From: GW2011-AR15 sp964428335
GTDB lineage: Archaea > Nanobdellota > Nanobdellia > Woesearchaeales > GW2011-AR15
Assembly: GCA_964428335.1 (NCBI GenBank)
Contig: CAYRXW010000001.1
Coordinates: 1-64,000 of the forward strand
Direction: 5' to 3'
Length of the DNA stretch: 64,000 nt
The stretch's first letter is position 1, and every line of letters begins with the position of its first letter. A program made the translations under genes and the position numbers. The notes beneath the pieces were generated by a model. That model saw only the letters and a list, made by a program, of their open reading frames with translations. It searched no databases and had not been told where the DNA came from. Shown in pieces: positions 61,173 through 64,000 of the stretch.

Positions 61173-62002
61173 AATTCCATCTCCCTGATGTTTTTCCCAA
61201 TTCCTCCAACCCAGACTTCAGATATAATCTTATTTTGAATTACAAGTTTAGCTAATATTTCAGAAGGCTTATCCATTGAATAGCCTTGCTCAAATACATA
61301 ATAAGCTTTCTTTGATTTATATTTCCACAGATAACATGAAAGCGCGCCGTTTGAAGTTCCTGTTGCAGATTCTTCATTTATTCCATAAAGCGGTGCAAGA
61401 TTCCTGCAATGGGCAGATGCCTTTGTATCCAGCGTAAATAAGTGATAGCCTATAACACCATATTTTTTGCTTATTTTTTTCACTTTTTTAAAATCAGGCT
61501 TTATTTTCAGAAGAATATCTTTGCTTTTTATAGGGATAAGAATATCCTTAAGACCAGTTGAAACGACCTGTATAGGCAGACTGCTAAAAATGGAATTTTC
61601 AGAATTCAGAGAATCAGAAATCTCTCCTTTATCAATGATATCAAAAAACTTGGGTTTTTTCTGTTCCATAAAAACAGCATCTTTGCTTATTTTCAGGTTT
61701 AGTATCCCTGCTTTTGTTTCCTGGGTATATCTTCCAGGTTTAATCAACTTTTTTTTTAGAAACAGGTAATATGAAGCAATAGTTGCATGACCGCACAGGT
61801 CAACTTCATTAGTAGGCGTGAAAAACCGAACTTTAAAATCAGCTTTATCAGATTTCATAAAAAAAGCTGTTTCTGAAAAACCAACCTTCTTTGCTATCTT
61901 TTTCATCTCTTTTTCAGTTAGCCCCTCAGAATTTAAGACAATTCCAGCAGGATTCCCGCCTTTTTTGGTTTTAGCAAATGCATTTACAGTATAGACTTTC
62001 AT
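61169..62002 (-). CDS. PhzF-family isomerase/epimerase-like protein
   Basis: A 277-residue PhzF-like protein (diaminopimelate epimerase fold). The catalytic Glu is in VGFSETAFF, GHATIAS marks the first half, and EESATGTSNGALSCYL marks the second. The substrate is not clear. It starts the three-gene run. Confidence 0.92.
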   Translation of the reverse strand: MKVYTVNAFAKTKKGGNPAGIVLNSEGLTEKEMKKIAKKVGFSETAFFMKSDKADFKVRFFTPTNEVDLCGHATIASYYLFLKKKLIKPGRYTQETKAGILNLKISKDAVFMEQKKPKFFDIIDKGEISDSLNSENSIFSSLPIQVVSTGLKDILIPIKSKDILLKIKPDFKKVKKISKKYGVIGYHLFTLDTKASAHCRNLAPLYGINEESATGTSNGALSCYLWKYKSKKAYYVFEQGYSMDKPSEILAKLVIQNKIISEVWVGGIGKNIREMEL

Positions 62003-62068
62003 AATTATCTGGAAAATAGCAATATTTAAAATATGTTTGTGATTTCCTCTGGAATACCTAGTATCTTT

Positions 62069-62143
62069 GGGGTATTAGTGTAGCTTGGTCCATCACTCGT
62101 GGTTTGGGGCCATGAGACCCAGGTTCAAATCCTGGATACCCCA
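62069..62143 (+). tRNA. tRNA-Pro (TGG)
   Basis: 75 bases: acceptor GGGGTAT/ATACCCC, discriminator A, anticodon loop TTTGGGG with anticodon TGG, T-arm with GGTTCAAATCC. No intron. TTT follows. Inverted and degenerate direct copies of its 3' part lie within 100 bases downstream. Confidence 0.94.
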
Positions 62144-62182
62144 TTTCTTATTTTCTTAAGTAAACAGTTCTTTTGCTGAATA

Positions 62183-62245
62183 ACCAGGATTTGAACACAC
62201 AGTCACTTTGTTCCTGTGCCACATGTGGGTGGAATCCAGGATACC
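62183..62245. repeat. tRNA-3'-end-like element, copy 3 (after tRNA-Pro)
   Basis: ACCAGGATTTGAAC is an inverted copy of the T-arm of tRNA-Pro (13-bp core). It is followed by CAGTCACTTTGTTCCTGT, the core shared with 50539 and 51018. AATCCAGGATACC (62233-62245) is a direct copy of the 3' end with one mismatch. Confidence 0.6.
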
Positions 62246-62328
62246 TAATTTTTTCATTTTTTTGGCTTGTTTTAGGTTTAGATGTCTCAGATAAATATTT
62301 AAATACCCCAAGTTTCCAAGACATTAAA

Positions 62329-62541
62329 ATGGCAAAAGATGTTCCTCAGTCAACAAAGAGGTTTGGAGCAAGATACGGTAGAAGGACAAAGCTTCAGTTC
62401 GGTCTCTTAGAGAGAGAGCAGAGGATGCTTCACAAGTGCCCTTACTGCAGCGACGTTAAAGTCAAAAGAATATCTGTTGGAATCTGGCAATGCAGGAAAT
62501 GCGAAGCTAAATTCACAGGAAAGGCTTACAGCCCAGCATAA
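62329..62541 (+). CDS. rpl37ae: ribosomal protein eL43 (L37Ae)
   Basis: A 70-residue zinc-ribbon protein of the large subunit. STKRFGARYGRRTK at the start, and the Cys pairs C37/C40 and C55/C58. The frame is open upstream, but MAKDVPQ is the proper start; a TATA-like AAATATTTAAATAC (about 62293-62306) lies about 27 bases before it. First gene of a conserved archaeal block. Confidence 0.96.
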   Translation: MAKDVPQSTKRFGARYGRRTKLQFGLLEREQRMLHKCPYCSDVKVKRISVGIWQCRKCEAKFTGKAYSPA

Positions 62542-62550
62542 TTTTAAAAA

Positions 62551-62688
62551 ATGGTACTTTACAAATGTTTTCAGTGCAATAAAGAAATTGACGATGCTAC
62601 CCTAAGGAAAAGGGTCAGGTGCATCTATTGCGGCTCAAAAATGCTTTATAAGCCAAGGACTACCACAACAAAAGTAAAGGCTAGATGA
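62551..62688 (+). CDS. rpoP: RNA polymerase subunit Rpo12 (RpoP)
   Basis: A 45-residue subunit. Zinc ligands are C6/C9 (CFQC) and C24/C27 (CIYC), followed by KMLYKPRTTTTKVKAR. It is the archaeal counterpart of Rpb12. The stop overlaps the start of pcc1 by 4 bases (ATGA). Confidence 0.95.
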   Translation: MVLYKCFQCNKEIDDATLRKRVRCIYCGSKMLYKPRTTTTKVKAR

Positions 62689-62894
62689 TAACAGCAAAGC
62701 TTGTTGTGACAGATAATATTGAGGGTATCTATAAGGTTTTCTTGGCAGAGAAGCTTGAAAGCAAAAGGGCAAAGTGCACAGTCAAATTAGGCAAAGATTT
62801 AGTTTTTGAGGTGAAAGCAAAAGATCCCACAAGCATGAAAGCTTTCATGAATTCCATTCTGAATGTGATTGAGATTTACAGTAAGATAAAATGA
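62685..62894 (+). CDS. pcc1: KEOPS complex subunit Pcc1
   Basis: A 69-residue protein with the beta-beta-alpha pattern of Pcc1 and a C-terminal MKAFMNSILNVIEI helix. The KEOPS complex forms t6A37 in tRNA; Pcc1 dimerises and helps bind tRNA. It is identified by sequence pattern and gene order (after rpoP and before prefoldin beta, as in other archaea). Confidence 0.87.
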   Translation: MITAKLVVTDNIEGIYKVFLAEKLESKRAKCTVKLGKDLVFEVKAKDPTSMKAFMNSILNVIEIYSKIK

Positions 62895-63211
62895 AAAAAG
62901 AACTAAAAGACAAGATTGAGCAGCTCCAGAACCTAGAGCAGAATATTAATTCAATAATTGCGCAAAAACAGCAGTTCCAGTCACAGCAGCTGGAGATTGA
63001 AAATGCGCTTTTGCAGGTCGAAGAGACAGATAAGGTTTTTAGGATAATAGGAAGTGTCATGGTCGCTTCCACAAAAGATAAGACAAGGCAGGAACTTACT
63101 GAAAAGAAAGAAATCGTAGAACTTAGGCTTAAAACCTTGGAAAAACAGGAAGACAAGCACAGGAAACAGGCAGGAGAGCTGCAAACAGAAGTAATGAAAG
63201 AGATGAAATGA
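62891..63211 (+). CDS. pfdB: prefoldin subunit beta
   Basis: A 106-residue chaperone subunit, with two coiled-coil helices and a central beta hairpin (VFRIIGSVMVAST). It forms an alpha2-beta4 hexamer that passes unfolded proteins to the thermosome. It overlaps pcc1 by 4 bases. Confidence 0.93.
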   Translation: MKKELKDKIEQLQNLEQNINSIIAQKQQFQSQQLEIENALLQVEETDKVFRIIGSVMVASTKDKTRQELTEKKEIVELRLKTLEKQEDKHRKQAGELQTEVMKEMK

Positions 63212-63212
63212 A

Positions 63213-63455
63213 ATGTCACAGGTTGAAGATGTAATTGAAGTTCTTGCAGAGCTTATTGATGATAATACCGTCCCAAAAAACGTTAAGATGCATATTGAAC
63301 AGATAGTTTCAGCACTGAAAGGGAAAGAAGAAATGTCACTAAAACTAAACAAGGCACTAAGCCTTCTTGATGAAATTTCTGATGATTCAAACATACAGCC
63401 TTACACAAGGACGCAGATATGGAATGTTGCGTCAATGCTTGAAAGCCTTGGCTAG
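63213..63455 (+). CDS. UPF0147 family protein
   Basis: An 80-residue helical protein of family UPF0147, found in archaea, with the conserved LIDDNTVPKNVK and YTRTQIWNVASMLE segments. Function is not known. It is last in the conserved block with prefoldin beta 1 base upstream. Confidence 0.9.
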   Translation: MSQVEDVIEVLAELIDDNTVPKNVKMHIEQIVSALKGKEEMSLKLNKALSLLDEISDDSNIQPYTRTQIWNVASMLESLG

Positions 63456-63554
63456 CTAATTTTTGACTTTATCTTTGATTCGTTTTTTCTAAGGTTAATT
63501 GTATTTACTATTCAATCAACATATATTTAAAGTAGTTAAGTGATAAAAACAAAT

Positions 63555-64000
63555 ATGGCAAAAAAATCATTTTTATTGCTTGCACTATTTCTAATCTTTT
63601 TTCAACTATCGGTTAATGCAGAAAACTGCCAAACTGATGATGACTGCAATGTAAATAGCTATTGTGCATCTGGTGGTATATGCCATTTATCAATAGAACT
63701 AGATTGCGATAAATCTTACTATTATAAAGATGCTGATTCAGACAATTTTGGAAATGTAAACATTAGCAGATATGCATGCACTAGGCCTTCAGGTTATGTA
63801 GCTAATAAGTTGGATTGCAATGATAACAGTAATGTTGTATCTCCTACAGCATACGAACTTTGTGATAACTTAGATAACGACTGCGATAATTCAATAGATG
63901 AAGGCTGTAATCTCTTTAATCCAGGACAATATTTTTCATCTGCAACAGGTTTATTGTATTATGGAACATGGAGCAATTATGTTCTTGCTGGAGATCAGGA
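63555..64000 (+). CDS. secreted MopE-like metal-binding protein, partial
   Basis: The frame is open to the window edge (about 148 residues). A signal peptide (KKSFLLLALFLIFFQLSVNA) is followed by a Cys-rich segment and then a MopE-type repeat (DCNDNSN...ELCDNLDNDCDNSIDEGC). Such repeats bind calcium or copper in known proteins. It is not complete, so its size and anchor are unknown. Confidence 0.8.
   Translation, partial: MAKKSFLLLALFLIFFQLSVNAENCQTDDDCNVNSYCASGGICHLSIELDCDKSYYYKDADSDNFGNVNISRYACTRPSGYVANKLDCNDNSNVVSPTAYELCDNLDNDCDNSIDEGCNLFNPGQYFSSATGLLYYGTWSNYVLAGDQ

Noticed and set aside
62173..62331. An N-terminal extension of eL43 beginning at 62173
   Set aside because: The extension covers the tRNA-derived repeats and the TATA box; MAKDVPQ is the normal start.

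Overview
The window comes from an AT-rich archaeal genome, most likely a DPANN-type archaeon (Woesearchaeota/Pacearchaeota-like; inferred, not proven by any single gene). The archaeal signs are ribosomal proteins eS1 and eL43, RNA polymerase subunit Rpo12, KEOPS subunit Pcc1, prefoldin beta, RNase P subunit Rpr2/Rnp4, an archaeal-type PEP carboxylase, a class I CCA-adding enzyme, HerA and Mre11 homologues, and TATA boxes about 25-28 nt upstream of start codons, implying many leaderless mRNAs. Several enzymes are instead of bacterial type: AspRS with a GAD insertion, GyrB, GatCAB, zinc-LID adenylate kinase, CysRS and RpiB.

Layout. 1-12.5 kb: a cysteine-rich anchored surface protein, cysS with a PIG-L deacetylase, a truncated dph2, a RecJ-like DHH protein, AlaX, an HD-domain gene broken by an in-frame TAG, and a sugar-phosphate cluster (MBL hydrolase, rpe, VOC, rpiB). 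12.5-24.1 kb: a long minus-strand cluster of secreted and membrane proteins, including one of 1889 aa, headed by a tiny HTH gene. Upstream of it lie three identical 15-bp palindromes spaced exactly 44 bp apart. 24.4-28 kb: tRNA-Asn with a partial copy of its 3' end, a PIN-like protein with an HTH partner, a small basic repeat protein with an unusual leader, and herA. 28.4-32.7 kb: mre11, a P-loop kinase and a long AlaX.

32.7-41.6 kb: a minus-strand run of ppcA, aspS, a small membrane protein, corA, gatC, a cyclophilin lipoprotein, gatA, a patatin and gatB. It can be read as a route from PEP through Asp and Asp-tRNA(Asn) to Asn-tRNA(Asn). 41.7-48.4 kb: truD, an RDD membrane protein, adk and a tandem T2SSF/FlaJ-like protein. 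48.4-52 kb: two tiny ORFs behind a structured leader, rnp4, dus, a SHOCT gene bracketed by copies of the tRNA-Gln 3' end, and eS1. 52-57.8 kb: gyrB, cca, and a three-gene secreted set ending in a triple Kazal-like lipoprotein. 57.8-64 kb: a winged-helix regulator, a DedA-like protein, a dolichol/DAG-kinase-like protein, HAD, DUF2000 and PhzF genes, tRNA-Pro, the conserved archaeal block eL43-rpo12-pcc1-pfdB-UPF0147, and the start of a MopE-like metal-binding secreted protein cut by the window edge.

The strongest candidates for something undescribed are the surface-protein operon with its evenly spaced palindromes, the copies of tRNA 3' ends next to all three tRNA genes, and two leader regions whose base-paired segments are mutually exclusive or interleaved.
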